64,000 nt of DNA from Streptomyces niveus (GTDB taxonomy: Bacteria; Actinomycetota; Actinomycetes; Streptomycetales; Streptomycetaceae). The position numbers and the translations under genes are program-made. The stretch is taken from the NCBI RefSeq assembly GCF_002009175.1, contig NZ_CP018047.1:2046001-2110000 (forward strand). The letters run 5' to 3'. The notes under the pieces are model-generated. The model was not told the origin of the DNA, made no database searches, and saw only the letters and a program-made list of their open reading frames with translations. Below, one piece after another: positions 1-8,210 of the stretch. Each line of letters starts with the position of its first letter. The stretch's first letter is position 1.

Positions 1-105
1 GACGAGAGGGCGCAGGATCCCGCGCGCTGGCGCGGGATCAATCTGCTGGGCTTCGCTCTGATGGAGGCGCGCGAACGGCTCCGGGCGGAGGCGCCGGGCG
101 CCTGA
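1..105 (+). CDS. C-terminal end of a NADAR-like protein (partial)
   Basis: The window opens inside a gene. The last 34 codons read through to TGA at 103-105 and include the stretch WRGINLLGFALMEARERLR. This resembles the C-terminal signature of NADAR/YbiA-like proteins (W-x-G-x-N-L-L-G-F-A-L-M-x-x-R), a family linked to removal of ADP-ribose or riboflavin-intermediate adducts. Only the tail is visible, so the catalytic part cannot be checked and the assignment rests on one motif. Confidence 0.5.
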   Translation, partial: DERAQDPARWRGINLLGFALMEARERLRAEAPGA

Positions 106-214
106 CGTCGCACCGGTCGCCTCGCGTGCCACCTCATCGACCGCCGGGCGGGACCGCGGCGAGGTGTATCAGGTCCCGGAGGAATCAGGCGGGGCGTTCC
201 AGGTCCCGGCGGGA

Positions 215-925
215 TCAGTGGTCGCCGTCGACGACAACCCTGGCGGAGTAGCCATCGGTGCCACTGTCGTAGTCGTAGTCGTTGTTGTCGTCATTGATCG
301 CGTCGGTGACGCCCCAGACGATCAGTCCGATGACGACCGCGCCGATGACGATCCCGATGGTGCCCATGATGATTCCGGAGAGCGCCTGACCACCGTTGGT
401 GGCCTCACCCCGCTCGGCGCGCTTCCTGCCGACGACGCCGAAGATCACGGCGAGGACGCCCAGGACGATGCCGACGACGCCGTACAGGCAGAACAGGCAG
501 ATCGAAAGGATGCCGAGCGTCATCGCGGCGACACCCATGCCGTTCGCCGGGCCGGGCTGCCAGCCGCCCTGGCCGTATCCCGGATAGCCGGGGTATCCCG
601 GGTATCCGGGATAGGAGGCGCCGGGGTACGGGGTGGCCACGGGCGCGCTCGGGTAGCCGTACGGACCGGAAGTCGTCGGGGCCGGCCCCCCGGGGGCTAT
701 CGGCGGCGGCGGTACGGCTCCGGAGACGGGCCCGGCGCCCGGCTGCGGCCCCCCGATGGGCATCGATGTGACCGTCGACTGGTCGTGAACGGGCGTGACC
801 GGCGGCTGGTTCTGGAAGGGGCCCGGCGCCTGCGCGGGCTTGTCCAACGGCACCCGGCGCTCCGGTGGCGCCCAGGGATCGCTGGGCTCGTTGGCACCCG
901 GCGGCTGCGAACTGCTGTCTGACAT
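215..925 (-). CDS. DUF4190-like small membrane protein with Pro/Gly/Tyr-rich N-terminus
   Basis: The 236-residue protein starts at the ATG behind GGGGAGGACC; longer forms reading to 1054 lack a site. Residues 1 to about 130 are low-complexity Pro/Gly/Ala sequence ending in four tandem Gly-Tyr-Pro units (coded around 580-620), predicted cytoplasmic. Two hydrophobic helices follow: LGILSICLFCLYGVVGIVLG, then, after a basic loop with GRKRAERGEA, the segment around IIMGTIGIVIGAVVIGLIVW. The tail is acidic (Asp/Asn). This layout is the DUF4190 family of actinobacterial membrane proteins, whose function is unknown. It is monocistronic and divergent from the adenosine deaminase gene. Confidence 0.75.
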   Translation of the reverse strand: MSDSSSQPPGANEPSDPWAPPERRVPLDKPAQAPGPFQNQPPVTPVHDQSTVTSMPIGGPQPGAGPVSGAVPPPPIAPGGPAPTTSGPYGYPSAPVATPYPGASYPGYPGYPGYPGYGQGGWQPGPANGMGVAAMTLGILSICLFCLYGVVGIVLGVLAVIFGVVGRKRAERGEATNGGQALSGIIMGTIGIVIGAVVIGLIVWGVTDAINDDNNDYDYDSGTDGYSARVVVDGDH

Positions 926-1086
926 GGTCCTCCCCCATGGTGATTCCGTCATGCTAAGGCCTCTGCCGAGCGCGCCGTCCGCCCCGCCTACGATGGCCAC
1001 CGACCGGTAAAGCCCTGGGCAGGGGGACGTCCTGCCCGGCGGACGGCGACACATTTTCCGCCGCCGCTCAGCACGCGGAGGACCCG

Positions 1087-2112
1087 ATGACCGACCTTCA
1101 TCCCTTCATCGCAGGGCTGCCCAAGGCCGAACTGCATGTCCATCACGTCGGCTCGGCCTCGCCCCGTATCGTGTCCGAACTGGCGGCCAGACACCCCGGA
1201 TCCAAGGTGCCGACCGATCCCGAGGCGCTGGCCGACTACTTCGTCTTCACCGATTTCGCGCACTTCATCGACGTCTACCTCTCCGTCGTGGATCTGCTCC
1301 GTACCCCGGAGGACGTCCGGCTGCTGACGTTCGAGATTGCCCGCGACATGGCCCGGCAGAACATCCGCTACGCCGAGCTGACGATCACGCCCTTCAGCTC
1401 GACCCGGCGCGGCATCCCCGCCGAGGCCTTCATGGAGGCGATCGAGGACGCCCGTAAGTCGGCCGAGGCCGAGCTCGGCGTCATACTGCGGTGGTGCTTC
1501 GACATCCCCGGCGAGGCCGGTCTGGAGGCCGCGGACGAGACCCTGCGGCTCGCCGTCGACCTCCGCCCCGAGGGTCTGGTGTCCTTCGGTCTCGGTGGGC
1601 CGGAAGTCGGCGTACCGCGGCCCCAGTTCAAGCCGCACTTCGACCGGGCGATCGCCGAGGGACTGCACTCCGTACCGCACGCCGGTGAGACGACGGGGCC
1701 CGGAACGGTGTGGGACGCGCTGAAGGAACTGCGCGCCGAACGGATCGGTCACGGCATCAGCTCCGCCCAGGACGCGGAGTTGATGGCGTACCTCGCCGAG
1801 AACCGCATCCCTCTGGAGGTCTGCCCCACCTCCAACATCGCCACGCGGGCTGTCACCGACATCGAACTGCACCCGATCAGGACGCTCGTCTCCGCAGGCG
1901 TACTCGTGACGGTCAACAGCGACGACCCGCCCATGTTCGGCACCGACCTCAACAAGGAGTACGCCGTCGCGGCGCGGCTGCTGGAGCTGGACGAACGGGG
2001 GGTGGCGGGGCTCGCGAAGGGCGCCGTCGAGGCGTCGTTCCTCGACCAGGCCGGCAAGAACCGGCTGACCGCCGAGATCGACACGTACACCGCTCAGTGG
2101 CTCGCCACGTGA
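1087..2112 (+). CDS. add: adenosine deaminase
   Basis: The 341-residue protein converts adenosine to inosine (and deoxyadenosine to deoxyinosine) in purine salvage. It has the metal-dependent amidohydrolase signatures in order: LHVHHVGS near residue 20 (HxH zinc ligands), HAGET near 200, RIGHG near 222 and VNSDDPPMFG near 280. The length fits the family. The start ATG follows a GGAGG-type site (cacgcggaggacccg). The stop overlaps the next gene by 4 nt (GTGA), so the two are translationally coupled. Exact substrate (adenosine rather than a related aminopurine or aminofutalosine) is inferred. Confidence 0.88.
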   Translation: MTDLHPFIAGLPKAELHVHHVGSASPRIVSELAARHPGSKVPTDPEALADYFVFTDFAHFIDVYLSVVDLLRTPEDVRLLTFEIARDMARQNIRYAELTITPFSSTRRGIPAEAFMEAIEDARKSAEAELGVILRWCFDIPGEAGLEAADETLRLAVDLRPEGLVSFGLGGPEVGVPRPQFKPHFDRAIAEGLHSVPHAGETTGPGTVWDALKELRAERIGHGISSAQDAELMAYLAENRIPLEVCPTSNIATRAVTDIELHPIRTLVSAGVLVTVNSDDPPMFGTDLNKEYAVAARLLELDERGVAGLAKGAVEASFLDQAGKNRLTAEIDTYTAQWLAT

Positions 2113-2867
2113 CGGCCGCACGGGGCGCCGCCGGCGGTGTCGGGGACGCGCTGCTGCGCTCCGTCGTGGCCGTCGGGCACCGAGGAGATCCGTACCGCGT
2201 CCGTGAGAACACCCTTCCCTCGGTCCGATCCGCCCTGGAACGGGGCGCGGACGCCGTGGAGATCGACGTACGCGTCACGCGCGACGGGGTACCCGTCCTG
2301 CTGCACGACTCCTCGCTGAAACGACTCTGGGGGCATGACCGGGCGCTCTCGGACATCACCCACGCCGAGCTGCGCACCCTGGCACAGGGCGGTGTGCCGA
2401 CGCTTCAGGAGGTGCTGCTGGCGCCCGAGCCGGTGGCGGACGCGCGCCTCATGATCGACCTGCCCAGCGCTACGGCGGCGACGGTGCGCGCGGTGGTCGC
2501 GGCGGTGCGCGAGTCCGGTGCGGCGGATCGGGTGTACTACTGCGCGGGCGCCGACGCGATGCTCGCGGTGCGTGACGCCGACCCGGCCGCCGAGATCGCG
2601 ATGACGTGGCAGTCGTTGTCCCCACCGCGGCCCGTGCTGCTCAAGGCGGTACGGCCACGCTGGCTCAACTACCGCTTCGGTCTGGTGAGTCGGGAGCTGA
2701 CGGAGCGGGTCCACCGCGACGGGCTGCTGGTCTCCGCCTGGACGGCGGACACGGGGCGGAGCATGCGACGTCTGGTCGGGGCGGGAGTCGACTCGATCAC
2801 CACCAACCGCATCGACACGCTCGCGAAGCTGCTCCGCGCCGGTCGGGCGGACCAGCCCGAGGCGTAA
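2109..2867 (+). CDS. glycerophosphodiester phosphodiesterase family protein
   Basis: The 252-residue protein starts at a GTG overlapping the adenosine deaminase stop. It contains the GDPD signatures VAVGHRGDPYRVRENTLPS (residues about 20-38, HR and EN metal/substrate motifs), then GADAVEIDVRVTRDGVPVLLHDSSL (E, D and H ligands), and the C-terminal VSAWTADTGRSMRRLVGAGVDSITTN. The family hydrolyses glycerophosphodiesters to glycerol 3-phosphate and an alcohol, using a TIM barrel and a divalent metal. No signal peptide is seen, so it is probably cytoplasmic. Confidence 0.87.
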   Translation: MTAARGAAGGVGDALLRSVVAVGHRGDPYRVRENTLPSVRSALERGADAVEIDVRVTRDGVPVLLHDSSLKRLWGHDRALSDITHAELRTLAQGGVPTLQEVLLAPEPVADARLMIDLPSATAATVRAVVAAVRESGAADRVYYCAGADAMLAVRDADPAAEIAMTWQSLSPPRPVLLKAVRPRWLNYRFGLVSRELTERVHRDGLLVSAWTADTGRSMRRLVGAGVDSITTNRIDTLAKLLRAGRADQPEA

Positions 2868-2898
2868 GGACGGCGGGGGGCGGGGGCTGGCGGCGGGG

Positions 2899-2944
2899 CC
2901 GGACGGGGCGGGCCCCGCCGCCGAGGGCCCGCCCCGTCGTCCGG
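2899..2944. terminator. GC-rich hairpin between convergent genes
   Basis: An inverted repeat CCGGACGGGGCGGGCC / GGCCCGCCCCGTCGTCCGG with an 11-nt loop sits between the glycerophosphodiesterase and HXXEE genes, which converge here. It probably terminates transcription from both sides. There is no T-tract, which is normal for Streptomyces. Confidence 0.7.
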
Positions 2945-2982
2945 CGTCGGCTCGCCCCAACTGCCACGAACGGGGCCGGAGT

Positions 2983-3528
2983 TCAGCAGCCCCCGACCAC
3001 CCTGCGGGCGACGGCGTGCGAGATCACGGTGGCGCCCGCGGCGACGGCCAGCCCCAACGCGACGTCGCGCGCCCGCGCCGGCTTCAGCACCCCGGCTCGC
3101 CTCAGCCGCTCCCGCGCCCACAGCGTGAACGACACCACGATCAGCGGGGACGTGACGGACCCGGGCGTGTACCCTCGTACGGCGGCGGCCTGGACAAGAT
3201 GCACCAGACCGTGGAGTCCGAATCCGTCCAGCGCGCCCTGGTAGAAGCCGGACCGGCCCCCCGTACGGTGCCCCGCGACGGCGGCGGAGCCGACGAAGCC
3301 GGCCATCACCCCGACCGCCACGGCGAACTCACGTGGCTCCACGGCGGCCATGGCACTCCACACCGGCTCCGGCACGCCGGAGAACCGCTCCCGCAGCGCG
3401 GGCAGGTTCTCGCCGATCCAGCGAGGCCCGGTGGCCAGTTCCTCGGCATCGTGCAGAGCCCAGGCCGCCAGCAGCCCCAGAGTCACTGCGGGGCCCACCC
3501 GTTCGCCGCGTACGCGGATGTCGGTCAT
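2983..3528 (-). CDS. HXXEE domain-containing membrane protein
   Basis: The 181-residue protein has the naming motif HDAEE at residues 26-30 (WALHDAEELATGPRW). Several hydrophobic segments follow, and a second conserved patch LHGLVHLVQAAAVRGYTPGS lies near residues 107-126. HXXEE proteins are predicted metal-binding membrane proteins with no established reaction. The start is the ATG at 3528, which has an AGAGGG site upstream; a longer frame to 3615 is not supported. It is a single gene with no partner. Confidence 0.8.
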   Translation of the reverse strand: MTDIRVRGERVGPAVTLGLLAAWALHDAEELATGPRWIGENLPALRERFSGVPEPVWSAMAAVEPREFAVAVGVMAGFVGSAAVAGHRTGGRSGFYQGALDGFGLHGLVHLVQAAAVRGYTPGSVTSPLIVVSFTLWARERLRRAGVLKPARARDVALGLAVAAGATVISHAVARRVVGGC

Positions 3529-3720
3529 GTCCGCGACCCTCTCAGACGCGGTCCACGCCAGACGGGGCGGGGCACGGACCACCGGCGTGTCCGTGCCCCG
3601 CCCCGGGGAAAGCAACTCGGGCGACTTCCTCGCGAGTTGACGAGACGACGAGCCTGTCCCGTCGCGGCCCTGTCCCGTCGCGGCGACGGCCCGTCGATCC
3701 GATGCGTCAGCCCTCGTACC

Positions 3721-5169
3721 TCACGCGTCGAGCGACGTCATCACGTGCTTGATACGCGTGTAGTCGTCGAAGCCGTACGCCGACAGGTCCTTGCCGTAGC
3801 CCGACTGCTTGAAGCCGCCGTGCGGCATCTCCGCGACCAGCATGATGTGCGTGTTGATCCACACACAGCCGAAGTCCAGGTTCTTGGACATGCGCATCGC
3901 GCGCCCGTGGTCCTTCGTCCACACCGAGGACGCGAGGGCGAACTCGACGCCGTTCGCGTACTCCAGCGCCTGCGCCTCGTCCGTGAACGACTGGACCGTG
4001 ATGACCGGCCCGAACACCTCGTTCTGGATGATCTCGTCGTCCTGCTTGAGCCCCGAGACGACGGTCGGCGCGTAGAAGTACCCCTTGTCGCCGACGCGGT
4101 GACCGCCCGCCTCGACCTTGGCATGGGCCGGCAGCCGCTCGATGAAGCCCGAGACGTGCTTCAGCTGGTTGGCGTTGTTCAGTGGCCCGTACAGCACGTC
4201 CTCGTCGTCCGGAGCACCGGTCTTGGTGCCGGCCGCGGCCTTGGCCAGCTCCGCCACGAACTCGTCGTGGATCGACTCGTGCACCAGGACACGGCACGCC
4301 GCCGTACAGTCCTGCCCGGCGTTGAAGTAGCCGGCCACCGAGATCTCCTCGACGGCCTTGGCGATCGCCTCGCTGTCGAGGTCCTCGAAGACCACGACGG
4401 GCGCCTTGCCGCCCAGCTCCAGATGCACGCGCTTGAGGTCCCTGGAGGCAGACTCGGCGACCTGCATCCCGGCCCGTACGGAGCCGGTGATCGAGACCAT
4501 CGCCGGGGTCGCGTGCTCGACCATCGTGCGCCCGCTGTCGCGGTCGCCGCAGATGACGTTGAAGACGCCCTTGGGCGCGATCGCTCCGATGATCTCCGCC
4601 ATCAGCAGTGTGGAGGCGGGTGTGGTGTCCGACGGCTTCAGTACGACGGTGTTACCCGCGGCGAGCGCCGGTGCGAACTTCCAGACGGCCATCATCATCG
4701 GGTAGTTCCACGGCGCGACCTGCGCGCAGACGCCCACGGGCTCACGCCGCACGATGGAGGTGAAACCGTCCATGTACTCGCCGGCCGAACGGCCTTCGAG
4801 CATCCGCGCCGCACCCGCGAAGAAGCGGATCTGGTCCACCATCGGCGGGATCTCTTCGGTGCGGGTCAGCTCCAGCGGCTTGCCGGTGTTCTCCGACTCG
4901 GCGGCGATCAGGTCCTCGGCGCGCTCCTCGATCGCGTCCGCGATCTTGAGCATCACCTTCTGACGCTCGGCCGGGGTGGTGTCGCGCCAGGCGGGGAACG
5001 CCGCGGCGGCGGCCTCCATGGCGGCGTCGACGTCGGCCTGGCCGGAGAGCGGGGACGTGGCGTACGCCTCGCCCGTGGCCGGGTTGACCACCTCGATGGT
5101 CCGTCCGTCGGCCGCGTCCCGGAACTCCCCGTTGATGTAGTTACGCAGACGGCGCAGCTCGGTGGTCAC
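3721..5169 (-). CDS. gamma-aminobutyraldehyde dehydrogenase (NAD-dependent aldehyde dehydrogenase)
   Basis: The protein of about 482 residues oxidises an aminoaldehyde, most likely 4-aminobutanal, to GABA in putrescine breakdown. The ALDH fold is complete: the N-terminal NPATGE motif, APWNYP near residue 153, LELGGK with the general-base Glu near 251, and NAGQDC with the nucleophilic Cys near 288. Two GTG codons compete for the start. GTG at 5175 is only 1 nt from GGAGG, whereas GTG at 5169 is 7 nt away, so 5169 is preferred. The gene diverges from an Lrp-type regulator and an aminotransferase, which supports a polyamine role. Other omega-aminoaldehydes are possible substrates. Confidence 0.85.
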   Translation of the reverse strand: MTTELRRLRNYINGEFRDAADGRTIEVVNPATGEAYATSPLSGQADVDAAMEAAAAAFPAWRDTTPAERQKVMLKIADAIEERAEDLIAAESENTGKPLELTRTEEIPPMVDQIRFFAGAARMLEGRSAGEYMDGFTSIVRREPVGVCAQVAPWNYPMMMAVWKFAPALAAGNTVVLKPSDTTPASTLLMAEIIGAIAPKGVFNVICGDRDSGRTMVEHATPAMVSITGSVRAGMQVAESASRDLKRVHLELGGKAPVVVFEDLDSEAIAKAVEEISVAGYFNAGQDCTAACRVLVHESIHDEFVAELAKAAAGTKTGAPDDEDVLYGPLNNANQLKHVSGFIERLPAHAKVEAGGHRVGDKGYFYAPTVVSGLKQDDEIIQNEVFGPVITVQSFTDEAQALEYANGVEFALASSVWTKDHGRAMRMSKNLDFGCVWINTHIMLVAEMPHGGFKQSGYGKDLSAYGFDDYTRIKHVMTSLDA

Positions 5170-5344
5170 TGCCACCCCTCCTTACAGAAGTCATGCCGGA
5201 TGTCCGATGGGTGAGACACCCCACCTTAAGCGTTCCGCCGACGCTTTCGACAGGCCCGACCCCTCCCAACTTCGGATTCAGTCATTTTCCGACCCTGGCA
5301 CAACGAATATCATCGATTGAGGGTTGCGAGACAGACGAGTCGCG
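5170..5344. promoter_or_regulatory. divergent control region between the dehydrogenase and Lrp genes
   Basis: This 175-bp stretch separates two divergent genes of one pathway. It contains an unusually AT-rich core (about 5275-5325, including cattttccg and aatatcatcgattg) in otherwise GC-rich DNA. That is the kind of site an Lrp/AsnC protein encoded next door could bind. No exact operator can be defined from one sequence. Confidence 0.4.
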
Positions 5345-5857
5345 GTGCACAGTGAGCGCGTGGCCAGTCGCAGCGCAGACCCCAGGAACGGGCACGGAAA
5401 CGGATCGTCGCCGACGATCGACTCCGTGTCCCTCGCGATCATCGAACAGCTTCAGGAGGACGGACGGCGCCCTTACGCCGCCATCGGCAAGGCAGTCGGC
5501 CTCTCCGAGGCAGCCGTACGCCAGCGGGTCCAGAAGCTGCTCGACCAAGGGGTCATGCAGATCGTTGCCGTGACCGACCCACTGACCGTCGGTTTCCTGC
5601 GCCAGGCGATGGTCGGCATCAACGTCGAGGGCGACCTCGACTCCGTGGCCGACGCGCTCACGGAGATGGCCGAGTGCGAGTACGTGGTGATGACCGCGGG
5701 CTCCTTCGACCTGATGGTGGAGGTCGTCTGCGAGGACGACGACCACCTGCTGAACGTCATCAACAAACGGATCCGCGCGCTCCCCGGCGTGCGCTCCACC
5801 GAGAGCTTCGTCTACCTCAAGTTGAAGAAGCAGACCTACATGTGGGGAACCCGATAG
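5345..5857 (+). CDS. Lrp/AsnC family transcriptional regulator
   Basis: The 170-residue protein has an N-terminal winged helix-turn-helix (IDSVSLAIIEQLQEDGRRPY followed by AAIGKAVGLSEAAVRQRVQKL, about residues 27-70). A C-terminal RAM ligand-binding domain follows (EYVVMTAGSFDLMVEVVCED). Such proteins form octamers and sense amino acids or amines. It lies 2 nt upstream of the aminotransferase gene in one operon and diverges from the aldehyde dehydrogenase, so it is probably the local regulator of polyamine use. Three starts are possible (5324, 5345, 5357); GTG 5345 is a compromise, as none has a strong ribosome binding site. Confidence 0.85.
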   Translation: MHSERVASRSADPRNGHGNGSSPTIDSVSLAIIEQLQEDGRRPYAAIGKAVGLSEAAVRQRVQKLLDQGVMQIVAVTDPLTVGFLRQAMVGINVEGDLDSVADALTEMAECEYVVMTAGSFDLMVEVVCEDDDHLLNVINKRIRALPGVRSTESFVYLKLKKQTYMWGTR

Positions 5858-5859
5858 CC

Positions 5860-7221
5860 GTGAGCAAGGACCTCTCCAAAACCGCTTACGACCACCTGTG
5901 GATGCATTTCACCCGCATGTCGTCGTACGAGAACGCACCCGTGCCCACCATCGTGCGTGGTGAGGGCACCTACATCTACGACGACAAGGGCAAGCGCTAC
6001 CTGGACGGTCTCTCCGGCCTGTTCGTGGTCAACGCGGGCCACGGGCGCCACGAGTTGGCCGAGACCGCCTACAAGCAGGCTCAGGAGCTCGCCTTCTTCC
6101 CCGTGTGGTCCTACGCCCACCCGAAGGCGGTCGAGCTTGCCGAGCGGCTGGCGCACTACGCGCCCGGGGATCTCAACAAGGTCTTCTTCACCACCGGCGG
6201 CGGCGAGGCGGTCGAGACCGCCTGGAAGCTCGCCAAGCAGTACTTCAAGCTGAAGGGCAAGCCCACAAAGTACAAGGTCATCTCGCGCGCCGTCGCCTAC
6301 CACGGCACGCCGCAGGGAGCGCTGTCCATCACCGGGCTGCCGGCCCTGAAGGCACCGTTCGAGCCGCTGGTCCCCGGCGCCCGCAAGGTGCCGAACACCA
6401 ACATCTACCGCGCACCGCTCCACGGCGACGATCCCGAGGCGTTCGGCCGCTGGGCCGCCGACCAGATCGAACAGCAGATCCTCTTCGAGGGCCCGGACAC
6501 GGTCGCCGCCGTCTTCCTGGAGCCGGTGCAGAACGCCGGTGGCTGTTTCCCGCCCCCGCCGGGCTACTTCCAGCGGGTCCGCGAGATCTGCGACCAGTAC
6601 GACGTACTGCTCGTCTCGGACGAGGTCATCTGCGCGTTCGGCCGACTCGGCACGATGTTCGCCTGCGACAAGTTCGGCTACGTACCGGACATGATCACCT
6701 GCGCCAAGGGCATGACGTCGGGCTACTCGCCGATCGGCGCCTGCATCATCTCCGACCGTCTCGCCGAGCCCTTCTACGAAGGCGACAACACCTTCCTGCA
6801 CGGCTACACCTTCGGCGGTCACCCGGTCTCCGCGGCCGTCGGCCTCGCCAACCTCGACATCTTCGAGCGTGAGGGCCTCAACCAGCATGTGCTGGACAAC
6901 GAGGACGCCTTCTTCTCGACGCTGCGCAAGCTCCACGACCTGCCGATAGTCGGCGACGTACGGGGCAACGGCTTCTTCTACGGCATCGAGCTCGTCAAGG
7001 ACAAGGCCACCAAGGAGTCGTTCACGGACGAGGAGACGGAGCGCGTCCTGTACGGCTTCCTCTCCAAGGCTCTCTACGAGAGCGGGCTGTACTGCCGCGC
7101 CGACGACCGCGGCGACCCGGTCGTACAGCTCGCGCCGCCGCTGATCTCCGACCAGTCGACGTTCGACGAGATCGAGCAGATCCTGCGCACGGTGCTGACG
7201 GAGGCCTGGACGAAGCTCTGA
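5860..7221 (+). CDS. class III PLP aminotransferase, probable putrescine/diamine-pyruvate type
   Basis: The 453-residue protein starts at GTG two bases after the regulator stop. It is a fold-type I, class III aminotransferase: FTTGGGEAVETAWKLAKQYF (PLP-phosphate loop region), LLVSDEVICAFGRLG (Asp contacting the pyridine N), ITCAKGMTSGYSPIGA (Schiff-base Lys), and the C-terminal GNGFFYGIELVKD. The family includes putrescine-pyruvate and beta-alanine/omega-amino acid transaminases. The neighbouring aminobutyraldehyde dehydrogenase would take the aldehyde product to GABA. The substrate is inferred from context. Confidence 0.84.
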   Translation: MSKDLSKTAYDHLWMHFTRMSSYENAPVPTIVRGEGTYIYDDKGKRYLDGLSGLFVVNAGHGRHELAETAYKQAQELAFFPVWSYAHPKAVELAERLAHYAPGDLNKVFFTTGGGEAVETAWKLAKQYFKLKGKPTKYKVISRAVAYHGTPQGALSITGLPALKAPFEPLVPGARKVPNTNIYRAPLHGDDPEAFGRWAADQIEQQILFEGPDTVAAVFLEPVQNAGGCFPPPPGYFQRVREICDQYDVLLVSDEVICAFGRLGTMFACDKFGYVPDMITCAKGMTSGYSPIGACIISDRLAEPFYEGDNTFLHGYTFGGHPVSAAVGLANLDIFEREGLNQHVLDNEDAFFSTLRKLHDLPIVGDVRGNGFFYGIELVKDKATKESFTDEETERVLYGFLSKALYESGLYCRADDRGDPVVQLAPPLISDQSTFDEIEQILRTVLTEAWTKL

Positions 7222-7310
7222 TCCCCGCGGCGTACGGGGCGGTGTACGGCACCTTCCGGGTGGCGTGGGCCGCCCCGTGGGCGCAGTACCCGCGCCTGAT
7301 CTGCATGACG

Positions 7311-7351
7311 GCCCGGGTGCCCCCGTTCGAGTGCAAAGGGGGCACCCGGGC
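7311..7351 (+). terminator. perfect 14-bp stem terminator
   Basis: GCCCGGGTGCCCCC and its exact complement GGGGGCACCCGGGC flank a 13-nt loop, 90 nt after the aminotransferase stop and before the ABC gene. It would end the Lrp-aminotransferase transcript. Confidence 0.75.
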
Positions 7352-7481
7352 CGCGTGCTGTCCGCGCACCTCGTTCCCGATCTTTACGGTGCAGTGACCG
7401 ATCGGCTTCGCCTTCGTTCCCCCGGACGGGGCGCGGTACGTCATCTCTGAACCGAGCCTGATCCGAACCGAGGTGTACGCC

Positions 7482-8210
7482 ATGGTTGCCCCGCCGGACA
7501 ACGACGTGCTCTGGGCGCGTTCCCTGCAGCACTCGCACAACGGCTCACCCGCGCTCAGCGGCGTCTCGCTCGGCGTGCGCGAGGGAGAGATCCTCGCGGT
7601 CAGCGGCGCGCGCGGAAGCGGCAAGACGACCCTGCTGCGCTGCCTCTCGGGCCAGCTCGTTCCGGAGGAGGGCGAGGTCTGGTTCAACAGCACCGCCGTC
7701 CACACGATGCCCCCGTCCCTGCGTGAACGGCTCCGGCGCGACCGCTTCGGATGGATCGACTCGGATCCGGTCCTGGTCCCGGAGCTCACCGCGTGGGAGA
7801 ACGCGGCACTGCCGCTGCTGTTGCGCGGCTCCTCGCGCCGCGCGGCGAAGGCTGCGGCCATGGAGTGGCTGGAGCGGCTCGACATCGGCATGTGCGCCCG
7901 CAAGCGCCCGCACGCCCTGCTCCAGTCGCAGCGCCAGCGCGTCGCCGTCGCCCGCGCCCTGGTCAGCACACCCTCTGTGCTGTTCGCCGACGAGCCGACG
8001 GCGCCTCTGTACGCCGCCGAGCGCGCACAGGTCCTGCGCACGCTGACCACCGCGGCGCGCTCGCACCGCATCACCGTCATCCTCGCCACCCTCGACGACG
8101 AGGTCTCGACGCTCGCCGACCGCACCGTCACCCTGGTCGACGGCCACCGTGTGGGTGCCCTGCGGCCGACCGAGGCGGAGGGTCAGGCAGCGTGCTCGCT
8201 CTCCGTCTAG
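7482..8210 (+). CDS. ABC transporter ATP-binding protein with degenerate signature motif
   Basis: The 242-residue protein has an MJ0796/LolD-like layout. Walker A is GARGSGKTT (near residue 44) and Walker B is VLFADEPTAPL (near 165). The ABC signature, normally LSGGQ, reads LLQSQRQRVAVARAL, and the H-loop histidine position reads ILATLDDE, so two hallmark elements are altered. The start is the ATG 8 nt after GAGG. It overlaps the next gene by 19 nt; that gene encodes its membrane partner. It may be a weak or regulatory ATPase rather than an efficient exporter. Confidence 0.8.
   Translation: MVAPPDNDVLWARSLQHSHNGSPALSGVSLGVREGEILAVSGARGSGKTTLLRCLSGQLVPEEGEVWFNSTAVHTMPPSLRERLRRDRFGWIDSDPVLVPELTAWENAALPLLLRGSSRRAAKAAAMEWLERLDIGMCARKRPHALLQSQRQRVAVARALVSTPSVLFADEPTAPLYAAERAQVLRTLTTAARSHRITVILATLDDEVSTLADRTVTLVDGHRVGALRPTEAEGQAACSLSV

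Noticed and set aside
164..922. Plus-strand frame opposite the DUF4190-like gene
   Set aside because: It is antisense to a gene with clear membrane helices and a ribosome binding site, and contains a poly-Val run that is a mirror of Asp/Asn codons.
1710..2867. Glycerophosphodiesterase extended upstream to 1,710
   Set aside because: The extension is out-of-frame adenosine deaminase sequence; GTG 2109 overlapping the deaminase stop gives the complete GDPD domain.
3652..3690. Tandem copy of CCTGTCCCGTCGCGG after the dehydrogenase gene
   Set aside because: Two short GC-rich copies with no partner elsewhere; most likely local slippage, not a functional array.
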